A stretch of 64,000 nt of DNA, from assembly GCA_030043855.1 (NCBI GenBank), contig JASHWW010000005.1, forward strand, positions 13,918-77,917, given 5' to 3'. Source of the stretch: Thermoplasmata archaeon (GTDB lineage Archaea; Thermoplasmatota; Thermoplasmata; Lutacidiplasmatales; UBA184). A program made the translations under genes and the position numbers. Below are positions 56,595-64,000 of this stretch, piece after piece (the first letter of the stretch is position 1; every line of letters starts with the position of its first letter). The notes beneath the pieces were generated by a model. That model was not told the DNA's origin. It did not search any database and saw only the letters and a list, made by a program, of their open reading frames with translations.

Positions 56595-59481
56595 GCTCTC
56601 CGGGGGGTCCGATCAGGTAGAACGCCGGACGGCCCGGTCGGGCGCGCTCGCGGCGTCCCTTCGGGTCGTGCGGTCCAGCCTCCGATTCCGCGTGCACGGT
56701 GACCTGCTCGAACCCGTACCGCCGGAGCAGGTACGCCTCGACCGCCCGGAGGCACCCGAGCTCGTCGACCTCCGCCGGAACGACACGGGGCTCGTTGCGG
56801 AGCAGGGGGAGGACGCGCTGCACGTACTTCGGCATCTCCGGCCGGAACGCGGCGAGCTCGGGGCGCGCGGCGGCCCGGTCGAGGATCGATCGGATCGTCG
56901 GCTCCTCGCCCCGCGCGAGATCGTCGCGGATCCACGACTCCACGGTCGCCTTCCACGGCGCCGCGACGAAGAACGCGACCTCCCGGTACGGTGCCTCCGC
57001 GCGTTCGAGGGACGGCCGGAGGACGGCGCGGAGGTCCTCCTCGACACGCTCGAGGAACGTCTCCTGCCGCTCGGCGCGCTCCGACCGCGCGAACTCCCCC
57101 GGGTCGGGGAACGCCGTCGTGGCGACGAGGTCGCCGCCGGCCGGGTGGAGCTCTTCGGCGAGATGCGGGGTGATCGGCGAGAGCAGGCGGATCCAGCATC
57201 GGGCGACGCGGTCGGTCGCGTCCCCCGCCTGGCCCCCCCGCGTGTAATAGCGCCGGAGGAGCGACGGCAACCGAACGTAGGTCAGCTCCGCGGCGGTCCG
57301 AAGATCCGTCCCCTCGTACGCGGCCCGGACCTCTCCGACCAGGCCGTGGCACGCCGAGAGGAGCCAGGCGTCCAGTTCCGGCTCGCCGGCCCCCGCGCCG
57401 CGGGCCTCGCGAACCATCCGCTCGACGTCGGCCAGACGTTCCCGGGCGGCGTCCAAGAGCGAGGTCTCCCACTCGACATCCTGCGACGGCGAGCTCGCGA
57501 GCGTGTACATCAGCCGCAGGGCGTCCGCTCCGGACTGCTCCAACGCGACGGCGATCCCGGGGATCCGGCCCCCCTTGGCGCCGACCTCCTTCTTCGAGAG
57601 CTTCCCCCCGCTGGTCCCCGTGATCCAGCCGTTCACGTAGATCCCGTGCGGCTGCAGCGGCTCGTCGAGCAGCGCGACGTGGGTGAACAGGAACGCGGGG
57701 AAGTGGACCCGCTTGTGCTCCTTCCCTCCGCAGTTGTAGTCGAGCGGATACCAGTAGAGGAACTCCGCGCGCACTTCGTCGAGGACCGCTCGCTCCACCT
57801 TCGGCTCGCCCGGACCGGCGCCCCGGAAGACGTACTCGAAGAACGCGTCGGTCAGCTGGTCGGTCCGGAGGCGCCCCGTCGCCACGAACCTCCGGACGAC
57901 GTAGTACGCCATGTAGAACGTCGAGTCGGCGATCGGTTCGATCACCCACTCCGGGTCGAACGGCAACGGGGTGCCGAGCCAGCGGCCCCGTCGGGTGCAC
58001 GGGCGGTCACCGAACCAATCGACGATTCCCGACAACTCCTCCCGGTACTCCGCCGGCCAGGTGACGAGATGGTCGAGTCGGGCCCGGACCTTCGACTTCC
58101 AGGACGGGTCGGCGTAATGGAGGAACCACTGGTCCGGGACGCGGCGGATCACCACGGCGTGGCCGTTCCGACACACGACCGGCTTCGAGAACTCCTGCAG
58201 GGGGAAGCTCGTCCCCGTGCGCGCCAACCGTTCGGCGACCTGCTCGCGAGCGTCCCGTACCAGCACCCCTTGCAGCTCGGGAACGGTCATCCGCCCGCGG
58301 ACGTACTCGAGGCGGTAGAGGCGCTCGGTAGCGGTATCGACGGCGGCACGATCCGAGAGACCTCGCGCACCGGCCGCCCGCAGCGCCCGGTCGGCGGGCG
58401 AACCGGACCCTTGGAGCAGCTCTCGATCGGACGGGGAGAGCGCGGCATCGGCCGGGATCTCCAGGAGGATAGGTCCCGGGGCGACCGCGCTCCGGAGATC
58501 GGGTCCGAGCTCGGCGAGCGCCGCGGCGTCGGCCGGCGCATGGGCCGGCACGCTCATCACGACGCCGGTGCCCACGGCGGGGTCGACGAGGGCGCTTTCG
58601 AGGATCGGGACCTCGGCCGCGCCGATCGGCGGGCGGACGGTCCGACCCACCAGTTCGGACGGGGGGACCGGGTGGCCGACTCGCCCTCCGTGCTGTTCCA
58701 CGAGGCGCTCGGCCGCGGGCCGCGTCACGAGGAACTGGTGGTCTCCTTGATGCCAGACGACCAGCGGAACGCCGGGCGCCACCCACAGGTTCGTGACGCC
58801 GTAGACCGTCTCCGGTCGCAACGTTGCGGCCAGAAGGATCCGGCCGTCCGGAAGGGAGAACGGCACGGTGGTGAATCGAACGACCTCGGCGTCCCCGCCC
58901 GAGTCGAGGTCGGTCTCGGACGGATCGACCGCCACCGGCCCGCAGACGGGGCAGACCGGCGCGAAGTACGTCCCCTTCACGAGGGCCCCCGCCCGCTCCA
59001 ACGCTCGGAACTGCCACCGGACGAACGCGCGATAGTCGTCGTCGACCGTCGTCAGGTAGGTCGCCTCGTCCACCAGGACGCCGAGCGAGCGGAGGACGAC
59101 CCGATACGTCTCGCCCAAGAACCGCGCCGCCGCCTCCGGGTCCTCGAGCCGGACCCACTCTTGCTCCGGGACGCCCTCGCTGCGCAGCTGGTGGATCGTC
59201 GCGGCGTCGCGATCCTTCACCTTCTGGGCCCACGCCACGGCGGGGATCCCCGAGGCATGGACGCCGAACGGGAACAGGACCGAACGGCCGCGCATTCGGT
59301 GGTACCGGTGCAGCGCGTCCAGGTAGGCGAACGACCGCAGGTGCCCCACGTGGAGGAAGCCGCTGGTCCCGGGATACGCGATCAGGGCGTAGAACTTGGG
59401 GCGCCCCGGGACGCGCTGGCCCGAGGCGAGACCGGCGGCGCGCCATCGCTCCTGCCAGTATCGGGCCCGGGCCGCCTCCAT
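56524..59481 (-). CDS. leuS: Leucyl-tRNA synthetase, archaeal type
   Basis: 985 residues. HIGH-motif variant HVGH is near residue 42 in 'GTSGFLHVGHLRS', the CP1 editing domain follows, and the KMSKS loop is KLSKK near 627 ('TSGGKLSKKEVGAKGG'). The C-terminus has the archaeal extension with 'YGFEQVTVHAE' and a low-complexity tail. It charges leucine tRNAs. ATG 59481 lies about 26 nt from a TATA element. The convergent overlap with dcd affects only the variable tail. Confidence 0.95.
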   Translation of the reverse strand: MEAARARYWQERWRAAGLASGQRVPGRPKFYALIAYPGTSGFLHVGHLRSFAYLDALHRYHRMRGRSVLFPFGVHASGIPAVAWAQKVKDRDAATIHQLRSEGVPEQEWVRLEDPEAAARFLGETYRVVLRSLGVLVDEATYLTTVDDDYRAFVRWQFRALERAGALVKGTYFAPVCPVCGPVAVDPSETDLDSGGDAEVVRFTTVPFSLPDGRILLAATLRPETVYGVTNLWVAPGVPLVVWHQGDHQFLVTRPAAERLVEQHGGRVGHPVPPSELVGRTVRPPIGAAEVPILESALVDPAVGTGVVMSVPAHAPADAAALAELGPDLRSAVAPGPILLEIPADAALSPSDRELLQGSGSPADRALRAAGARGLSDRAAVDTATERLYRLEYVRGRMTVPELQGVLVRDAREQVAERLARTGTSFPLQEFSKPVVCRNGHAVVIRRVPDQWFLHYADPSWKSKVRARLDHLVTWPAEYREELSGIVDWFGDRPCTRRGRWLGTPLPFDPEWVIEPIADSTFYMAYYVVRRFVATGRLRTDQLTDAFFEYVFRGAGPGEPKVERAVLDEVRAEFLYWYPLDYNCGGKEHKRVHFPAFLFTHVALLDEPLQPHGIYVNGWITGTSGGKLSKKEVGAKGGRIPGIAVALEQSGADALRLMYTLASSPSQDVEWETSLLDAARERLADVERMVREARGAGAGEPELDAWLLSACHGLVGEVRAAYEGTDLRTAAELTYVRLPSLLRRYYTRGGQAGDATDRVARCWIRLLSPITPHLAEELHPAGGDLVATTAFPDPGEFARSERAERQETFLERVEEDLRAVLRPSLERAEAPYREVAFFVAAPWKATVESWIRDDLARGEEPTIRSILDRAAARPELAAFRPEMPKYVQRVLPLLRNEPRVVPAEVDELGCLRAVEAYLLRRYGFEQVTVHAESEAGPHDPKGRRERARPGRPAFYLIGPPGEPTGGRASSPGGRRGSGPAPTSGN

Positions 59482-59503
59482 GGCGGCGGTTCGACGCGGG
59501 CGG

Positions 59504-59512
59504 TCTATTTGA
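59504..59512 (-). promoter_or_regulatory. TATA-like element of leuS
   Basis: Minus-strand TCAAATAGA is centred about 27 nt above ATG 59481 in the 96-nt divergent spacer. Confidence 0.55.
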
Positions 59513-59544
59513 GGAATTCTCGAGAGGGGACGCGGGGGAGCAAG

Positions 59545-59554
59545 CGTCTAAAGC
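59545..59554 (+). promoter_or_regulatory. TATA-like element of queE
   Basis: CGTCTAAAGC is centred about 28 nt before ATG 59578. Confidence 0.45.
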
Positions 59555-59577
59555 CGCCGTCCGCGCTCCCGGAGACG

Positions 59578-60207
59578 ATGCGGATCATCGAGGTGTTCCA
59601 CTCGGTGCAGGGCGAGGGACCGCAGACCGGGGTTCGGACAACGTTCGTCCGTACGGCGCGGTGCAACCTCCGCTGCAGTTGGTGCGACACCACCTACTCG
59701 TTCGGTCCCGGCCGGGAGCGCTCGATCGCCTCGATCCTCCGGACCGTCGCTCGGAACCGCACCCGGAACGTCTGCCTCACGGGCGGGGAGCCGCTCCTGC
59801 AGCGCGAGTCGCTCGAGCTCGTCCGACGCCTCGACGAGCGCGGGGTCATCACCGTCATCGAGACGGGCGGTTCGCTCGACGTCGGTCCGTTCGCGACGAT
59901 CCCCCATGCGATCCTCAGCGTCGACGTGAAGTGCCCGTCCTCCCGGATGGACGGGCGGAACCGGTGGTCGAACCTCGACCGCCTCCGTCCGCAGGACGTG
60001 ATCAAGTTCGTCGTCCAGGATCGGCCGGACTACCTGTACGCCAAGCGGGTCGTGCGACGGTACCGCGGTCCCGCGACGATCGTCTTCCAGCCCGTCTGGG
60101 GCACCGACGCCGGCCGTCTCGCGGATTGGGTGCTCGCCGATCGGCTCGACGTCCGGGTCATGCTCCAGGAGCACAAGTTGCTCTGGGGCGACGTGCCCGG
60201 CCGGTAG
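59578..60207 (+). CDS. queE: 7-Carboxy-7-deazaguanine synthase (radical SAM QueE)
   Basis: 209 residues. 'IEVFHSVQGEGPQTG' and the cluster motif CNLRCSWCDT (CxxxCxxC) are diagnostic, followed by 'LTGGEPLLQ' and 'SVDVKCPSS'. It makes the deazaguanine core of archaeosine in archaeal tRNA. The ATG opens exactly at the conserved 'MRIIEVFHSVQGEG'. queC, queD and tgtA are not in the window. Confidence 0.95.
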   Translation: MRIIEVFHSVQGEGPQTGVRTTFVRTARCNLRCSWCDTTYSFGPGRERSIASILRTVARNRTRNVCLTGGEPLLQRESLELVRRLDERGVITVIETGGSLDVGPFATIPHAILSVDVKCPSSRMDGRNRWSNLDRLRPQDVIKFVVQDRPDYLYAKRVVRRYRGPATIVFQPVWGTDAGRLADWVLADRLDVRVMLQEHKLLWGDVPGR

Positions 60208-60238
60208 CGACCGGCGCCGGCGCCGCCGGTGGTCGGAA

Positions 60239-60248
60239 CGCTAAAGAG
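60239..60248 (+). promoter_or_regulatory. TATA-like element of egsA
   Basis: CGCTAAAGAG lies about 34 nt before ATG 60278; the only AT-rich run in the spacer after queE. Confidence 0.4.
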
Positions 60249-60277
60249 GGGCGTCCGCCCGTCCGCCGTATCCGACC

Positions 60278-61387
60278 ATGGGGACCGCGAGCTCGCCGAC
60301 GTCCCGACTCGGCGGTCCGACCGACATGCCGTTCGGGAAGGCCCGGGGGATGGTCTTCCCGCGCGTCGTTCTGGTCGGTCACGGGGTCTTGAACGACCTC
60401 GCGGGGACCTGCCGCCAGTTCGATTTCCCGACGGTCGGCGCGGTCGTGACCGGCCCGCGTACCGCCGTTCTCGCGGGGAACCGGGCCGCGGACCTCCTGA
60501 ACGCGGACGGCTTCCGCGTCACCACCTTGGTCGCGGGCGAGGCCACCGAGGCCGAGGTCGCCCGGGTGGAGGAAGCGGCCCGGTCCGCCGGCGCCCGATT
60601 CCTGATCGGTGCCGGTGGCGGCAGCAAGATCGACATCACGAAGGTCGTCGCGGACCGCCTGCGGATCCCCTTCGTGAGCCTTCCGACGTCCGCGGCCCAC
60701 GACGGGATCTCTTCGCCCCGGGCGTCCCTGCACGGGTCCAGCGGGGTGACGAGCCAGACGGCGGCCGTCCCGATCGGGGTCATCGCGGACACGGAGTTGA
60801 TCGTTCAAGCCCCGTTCCGGCTCCTGGCGTCCGGCTGCGCCGACGTCATCTCGAACGTGACGGCGATCCTCGACTGGAAGCTCGCCGTGCGGCTGCGGAA
60901 CGAGGAGTTCTCGAGCACGGCCGCCACGTTGAGCGAGTACGCGGCGCAGGAGATCATCGACCACGCGACCTCGATCAAACCGAACCTCGAGGAGTCGATC
61001 TGGATCGCCATCCGGCCGATCCTGGTCGCCGGGATCTCGATGAGCGTGGCCGGCTCGTCGCGGCCCTGCTCGGGCAGCGAGCACCTGTTCAGCCACGCGC
61101 TCGACCGGGTGTCGGCCCACCCGAGCCTGCACGGCGATCAGTGCGGCGTCGGTGCCATCATGATGATGTACCTCCACGGCGGCGACTGGCGTCGCCTGAA
61201 GACCGCGCTGGCGACGATCGGAGCTCCGACGACCGCCCGGGAGCTGGGCGTTACGTCCGAGGAGGTCGTGCGCGCCCTCCAGATGGCGCACTCCATCCGA
61301 CCGGACCGCTACACGATCCTGGGCGACAACGGTTTGAGCCGGGAGGCGGCGGAGCGGCTCGCCACGGTCACCGGGGTGGTCGAGTAG
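60278..61387 (+). CDS. egsA: sn-Glycerol-1-phosphate dehydrogenase
   Basis: Makes G1P, the backbone of archaeal ether lipids; this is a hallmark archaeal gene. 369 residues. 'GAGGGSKIDITK' binds NAD(P)H, and metal ligands are supplied by 'TSAAHDGISSP', 'SGSEHLFSHAL' and 'LHGDQCG'. ATG 60278 gives a short N-terminal extension; 'MPFGKARG' at 60326 is an alternative start. UPF0179 follows by 1 nt. Confidence 0.96.
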   Translation: MGTASSPTSRLGGPTDMPFGKARGMVFPRVVLVGHGVLNDLAGTCRQFDFPTVGAVVTGPRTAVLAGNRAADLLNADGFRVTTLVAGEATEAEVARVEEAARSAGARFLIGAGGGSKIDITKVVADRLRIPFVSLPTSAAHDGISSPRASLHGSSGVTSQTAAVPIGVIADTELIVQAPFRLLASGCADVISNVTAILDWKLAVRLRNEEFSSTAATLSEYAAQEIIDHATSIKPNLEESIWIAIRPILVAGISMSVAGSSRPCSGSEHLFSHALDRVSAHPSLHGDQCGVGAIMMMYLHGGDWRRLKTALATIGAPTTARELGVTSEEVVRALQMAHSIRPDRYTILGDNGLSREAAERLATVTGVVE

Positions 61388-61388
61388 G

Positions 61389-61817
61389 ATGGCCGAAATC
61401 ACGCTGCTGGCGGTCGGCGAGGCCAAGCCGGGGTACGAATTCGTCTACCAGGGCGGTGCCCCGGTGTGCCGGACCTGCCCCTACCGCCACGCGTGCCTCA
61501 CGCTCGACGCCGGACGTCGGTACTCGGTCACGCGCGTCCGGGACGTCACCCATCCCTGCGCGCTGCAGGAGAGCGAGGCGGCGGTGGTCGAGGTCCGCTC
61601 GGTCCCTCGAACGCTCGTCGTCGACGCGCGGAGTGCCATCGTCGGGAGCTCGATCGAAGTGGCGCGCTACCCCTGCCGCCGGATCGACTGCCCCAACTGG
61701 TCGGTCTGCGCCGGGCCCCAGGCGCCAGCGAAGCAGAAGTTCGAGGTCCGGAGCGTTGCGGACGAACCCGCGGAGTGCCGGATCGGCCGAACCTTGAAGC
61801 GGGTCGAGGCCCTCTAG
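61389..61817 (+). CDS. UPF0179 family protein
   Basis: 142 residues. Cysteine clusters 'CRTCPYRHAC' (CxxCx4C), a middle 'HPCAL' and 'CRRIDCPNWSVC' point to a Fe-S or zinc site. The family is archaeal and of unknown function. It begins 1 nt after egsA and ends 13 nt before tRNA-Pro, so all three may be on one transcript. Confidence 0.9.
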   Translation: MAEITLLAVGEAKPGYEFVYQGGAPVCRTCPYRHACLTLDAGRRYSVTRVRDVTHPCALQESEAAVVEVRSVPRTLVVDARSAIVGSSIEVARYPCRRIDCPNWSVCAGPQAPAKQKFEVRSVADEPAECRIGRTLKRVEAL

Positions 61818-61830
61818 GTCCGCCGTGCGC

Positions 61831-61939
61831 GGGGCTGTGGGGTAGCTACGGACGCGAGGCCGATTCCTCGGTCCGCTCTACTGGTCCATCCTTCGGGCTT
61901 TGGGAGCCCGGGACCCCGATTCAAATTCGGGCAGCCCCA
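61831..61939 (+). tRNA. tRNA-Pro (TGG) with D-loop intron
   Basis: Acceptor GGGGCTG (61831-61837) pairs with CAGCCCC (61932-61938), discriminator A61939. The anticodon arm is CGGGC/GCCCG with loop TTTGGGA, anticodon TGG at 61901-61903. T-arm CCCGA-TTCAAAT-TCGGG is canonical. The D-arm GGGT...ATCC is interrupted: between AGCT and TGGTCC lie about 34 extra nt. Without them the D-loop becomes AGCTTGGTCC, as in other archaeal tRNA-Pro. CCA is not encoded. Confidence 0.87.
61848..61881 (+). other. About 34-nt non-canonical intron in the tRNA-Pro D-loop
   Basis: CGGAC (61849-61853) pairs with GTCCG and CGAGG with CCTCG as an inner hairpin. GTAG (61842-61845) pairs with CTAC (61878-61881), with a CTA bulge on the 5' side and TGG on the 3' side, and GGG with TCC outside: a nearly standard bulge-helix-bulge with a 2-nt irregularity. 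Cut points may shift by one or two nt. Confidence 0.75.
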
Positions 61940-64000
61940 TCCCCTCCGTCCGGGGGTCCCCCTCTCCGGGGCACCGGCCCCTGGCTGCGCTGGAGCCTCC
62001 GGCGCGCGACGAGGACCGCGGCGGCGCCCAGGGCCACGACTCCGACCAGCACCCCAAGTCCGACGCCCGGCGAGAGGCCGGCGATCGAGAATCCGCCGGT
62101 CGCCGGGGGAGCGGAGAATCGAATCGGCACCGTGAGCTCGGTCCCGTTGACGTCCACGGTACCGTGGCCGGGGGTCGGCGTGTACCCGTCGATCTCGCCG
62201 ATCTGAAACGCGACGCTCCCGTTGGCCTCGAGGAACTCGATCGTCGCCGACGTCGAGTTGGCGGTCGACGGGGCGATCGTGACGGCCCAGTTCGTGCCGT
62301 TCGGGAGGCCGGTCTCCGAAAAGAGGACCGCATAGAGCGACGGACCCGCCGCGCTGAAATTGACATCGACCCGCAGGTCGCCCCCGACGACCACGACCTC
62401 ACCGGCGGCCGTCGAAGGTTGGTATCCGGGAACCGCTCCGACGCGATACGCATACGTTCCGTTGGTGGCCGGAAACTCGAGGATCGGACCGCGATCGGCG
62501 AGGTAGTAGGCGCCGAAGTACACGGACCAGTTCGTGCCGTCGGGGAGTCCGTCCTCGACGAAGGCGACCTCGTACTGTCCGCCGACCGCTCCGTAGAAAG
62601 TGACGTTCACGACGACCACCGCCCCGACGACCGTGACCGTTCCGTTGGGAACGGTCGGACGATATCCGACGGGGGTTCCGATCTCGTACGGATAGGTCCC
62701 GTTCGACCGGGAGAACGTGACCTGGCCGGCCGTGGTGGTCTGCGGCGACCCGTTGAGCACGACGGCCCATTCGGTCCCGACCGGCAGGCCCGACTCGTCG
62801 AACAGGATCGCGTACGACGGTGGGGGGGGCGCCTGGAACTCGATCGTCACCTGCACGCTCTCGCCCGCCACCGTCAGGTTTCCCGCGGACGGACTCGCCG
62901 TATACCCGAGCGGGGCGACCACCACGAACCCGTAGGCACCGTCCGGCAACGACACCGAGGCGTTCCCCGCGACGGCACGCACGGTCCGGTTGTCGATCGC
63001 GACCGACCAGGCCGCGTCGGGAGGGAGTCCGATCGCGTGGAACGTCACGGTCTGGAGAATCGCCGAGAACGTCAGGTTCACGGTCACGTTCTCCCCGGCC
63101 ACGTCCAGGACCCCTCCCGGCGGAGACGCGGCGTACCCGGTCGGGGGTCCGACGTCGTAGGGGTACGCGCCGTCGGGCAGCTCGAACGCGATCGAGCGCC
63201 CGGTCGCCGACTCGGCGCTGCCGTTGAGGGTCACGTTCCACGCCGTCCCCGGCGGGAGCCCGACGGCCTCGAAGTCCACCGCGTAGTCGGCCACGCTGAA
63301 GTTGACGGCCACCGTCTGGTTCGACCCGTCGACCACGATCCGCCCCGCCGCGGGGGAACGATTGTACCCGTCGATCGCAGGGACCGTGAAATTGTACCCG
63401 CCGTCGACCGCCGAGAACGCGATGGTGGAAAGGTCGGTGGAGACCGGGGATCCGTCGAATTCCACGGACCAACGCTCTCCTATCGGGAGGCCCTGCTCCG
63501 CGAAGGTCACCCCCCACTCCTCGGCCACGAACACGACGGAAACGGTCGCGTTCCCGGAGGTGACGTTCACCGTCCCGTTCGGCGGCGATCCAAGGTACCC
63601 GGGGACGGGTCCGAGGGCGAACGGGTACGTCCCCGGATTCGCGGCGACGGAGAGGTTGGCGGAGGTGCCGGAGGTCGTCACTCCCCCGAGAGTGACCGAC
63701 CAGTTCGTCCCGGTCGGGAGCCCGCTCTCCCGAAACGTCCCGCTCCGCACCGCGACCGCGCCGAACGAGATCGGCACCGGGACCGAAGCGCCGGCGACCG
63801 TCACCGTTCCGTTCTCGGGAGTGGGCACCTCTCCGAGCAGCACTCCGATGCGATACGCGTGGCTCCCGTTCCCGGCCGAGAATCCGATCGTGATGCCGTT
63901 GCCGGAGCGAACCTTCGCACCGAAGGTGACCGTCCAGGTCGTCCCGGTCGGGAGGCCCCGCTCCGCGAAGACGACTCGATACGTGCCGGACGGGATCGTG
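61921..64000 (-). CDS. Large surface protein with tandem 'GLPxGTxW' repeats, 5' end beyond the window
   Basis: At least 693 residues are in the window and the frame runs off the right edge, so the N-terminus is missing. Eight tandem repeats of about 78 residues follow the pattern '(V/A)xFxExGLPxGTxWxVxx...DGxYxYxVGxxxGYxxSPxxGxVxVxG...VxVxF'. Many N-x-S/T sequons occur. A C-terminal membrane helix ('GLGVLVGVVALGAAAVLVA') and an Arg-rich tail anchor it. Such repeats are common in Thermoplasmata surface proteins. The stop codon lies within the tRNA-Pro gene on the other strand. Confidence 0.85.
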   Translation of the reverse strand, partial: TIPSGTYRVVFAERGLPTGTTWTVTFGAKVRSGNGITIGFSAGNGSHAYRIGVLLGEVPTPENGTVTVAGASVPVPISFGAVAVRSGTFRESGLPTGTNWSVTLGGVTTSGTSANLSVAANPGTYPFALGPVPGYLGSPPNGTVNVTSGNATVSVVFVAEEWGVTFAEQGLPIGERWSVEFDGSPVSTDLSTIAFSAVDGGYNFTVPAIDGYNRSPAAGRIVVDGSNQTVAVNFSVADYAVDFEAVGLPPGTAWNVTLNGSAESATGRSIAFELPDGAYPYDVGPPTGYAASPPGGVLDVAGENVTVNLTFSAILQTVTFHAIGLPPDAAWSVAIDNRTVRAVAGNASVSLPDGAYGFVVVAPLGYTASPSAGNLTVAGESVQVTIEFQAPPPPSYAILFDESGLPVGTEWAVVLNGSPQTTTAGQVTFSRSNGTYPYEIGTPVGYRPTVPNGTVTVVGAVVVVNVTFYGAVGGQYEVAFVEDGLPDGTNWSVYFGAYYLADRGPILEFPATNGTYAYRVGAVPGYQPSTAAGEVVVVGGDLRVDVNFSAAGPSLYAVLFSETGLPNGTNWAVTIAPSTANSTSATIEFLEANGSVAFQIGEIDGYTPTPGHGTVDVNGTELTVPIRFSAPPATGGFSIAGLSPGVGLGVLVGVVALGAAAVLVARRRLQRSQGPVPRRGGPPDGGDGAARI

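Noticed and set aside
56668..59577. A long plus-strand frame leading into queE
   Set aside because: It is antisense to leuS, has low-complexity Arg/Gly/Glu composition and no domain; QueE starts clearly at 59578.
1..64000. CRISPR arrays, insertion sequences, prophage, rRNA
   Set aside because: No regularly spaced direct repeats, transposase, integrase, capsid or rRNA sequence was seen.

Overview
The window is a 64 kb piece of a GC-rich archaeal chromosome. Archaeal markers are G1P dehydrogenase (egsA), a type II chaperonin with a GGM tail, aIF5B, an archaeal-type LeuRS, TruD, UPF0179, TATA-type promoters placed about 25-30 nt before start codons, and two intron-bearing tRNA genes. Tandem 'GLP-x-GT-x-W' surface repeats, a membrane-tethered acid-type S53 protease and the overall gene set suggest a terrestrial, probably acid-tolerant member of the Thermoplasmatota. 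That placement is inference from gene content, not from a tree. No rRNA, IS element, prophage or CRISPR array was seen, and no stretch over 300 nt lacks a gene.

Layout. 1-9.6 kb: a membrane protein, then a minus-strand run truD > two KaiC/RAD55-like genes > dinB > phosphodiesterase > galT > infB, and a plus-strand gene diverging from truD. 9.6-18 kb: MFS transporter, a small zincin-like protein, a P1 peptidase, VOC and HTH-CBS proteins, a B12-type radical SAM enzyme (possible GDGT ring synthase), and a tightly overlapping minus-strand trio IMPase > NAD kinase > JAMM protease. 18-27 kb: beta-CASP nuclease, a NOG1/OBG-like GTPase, and a plus-strand run gcvPA-gcvPB-pepQ-pfk(PPi type)-mtnA. 27-34 kb: tRNA-Asp with a T-loop intron, cis-prenyltransferase, thermosome, cupin, and a minus-strand metabolic run (nitroreductase, rdgB, aminotransferase, cyclase, SDR).

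34-46 kb is the most unusual part. A small membrane protein, a dual winged-helix regulator, secreted proteins and a cupredoxin share repeated TTGRNCCAA-type promoter motifs. They are followed by an overlapping four-gene operon: GT2-nucleotidyltransferase fusion, methyltransferase with a zinc ribbon, deazaflavin-barrel/methyltransferase fusion, and a DUF2079 multi-pass protein. This reads as an envelope-polymer module with no obvious described counterpart. VOC, GNAT and an ABC-2 exporter pair follow.

46-64 kb: secreted protein, smc-scpA-scpB operon, S53 protease, HIT, MEMO, dcd, leuS, queE, egsA, UPF0179, tRNA-Pro with a D-loop intron, and a large repeat surface protein running off the right edge.

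Gene organisation is very compact. Ten gene pairs share a 4-nt GTGA or ATGA stop/start overlap, and many first genes look leaderless. Several adjacent genes suggest joint function: NAD kinase with a probable NADP phosphatase, the two glycine decarboxylase P subunits, and the SMC-kleisin complex.
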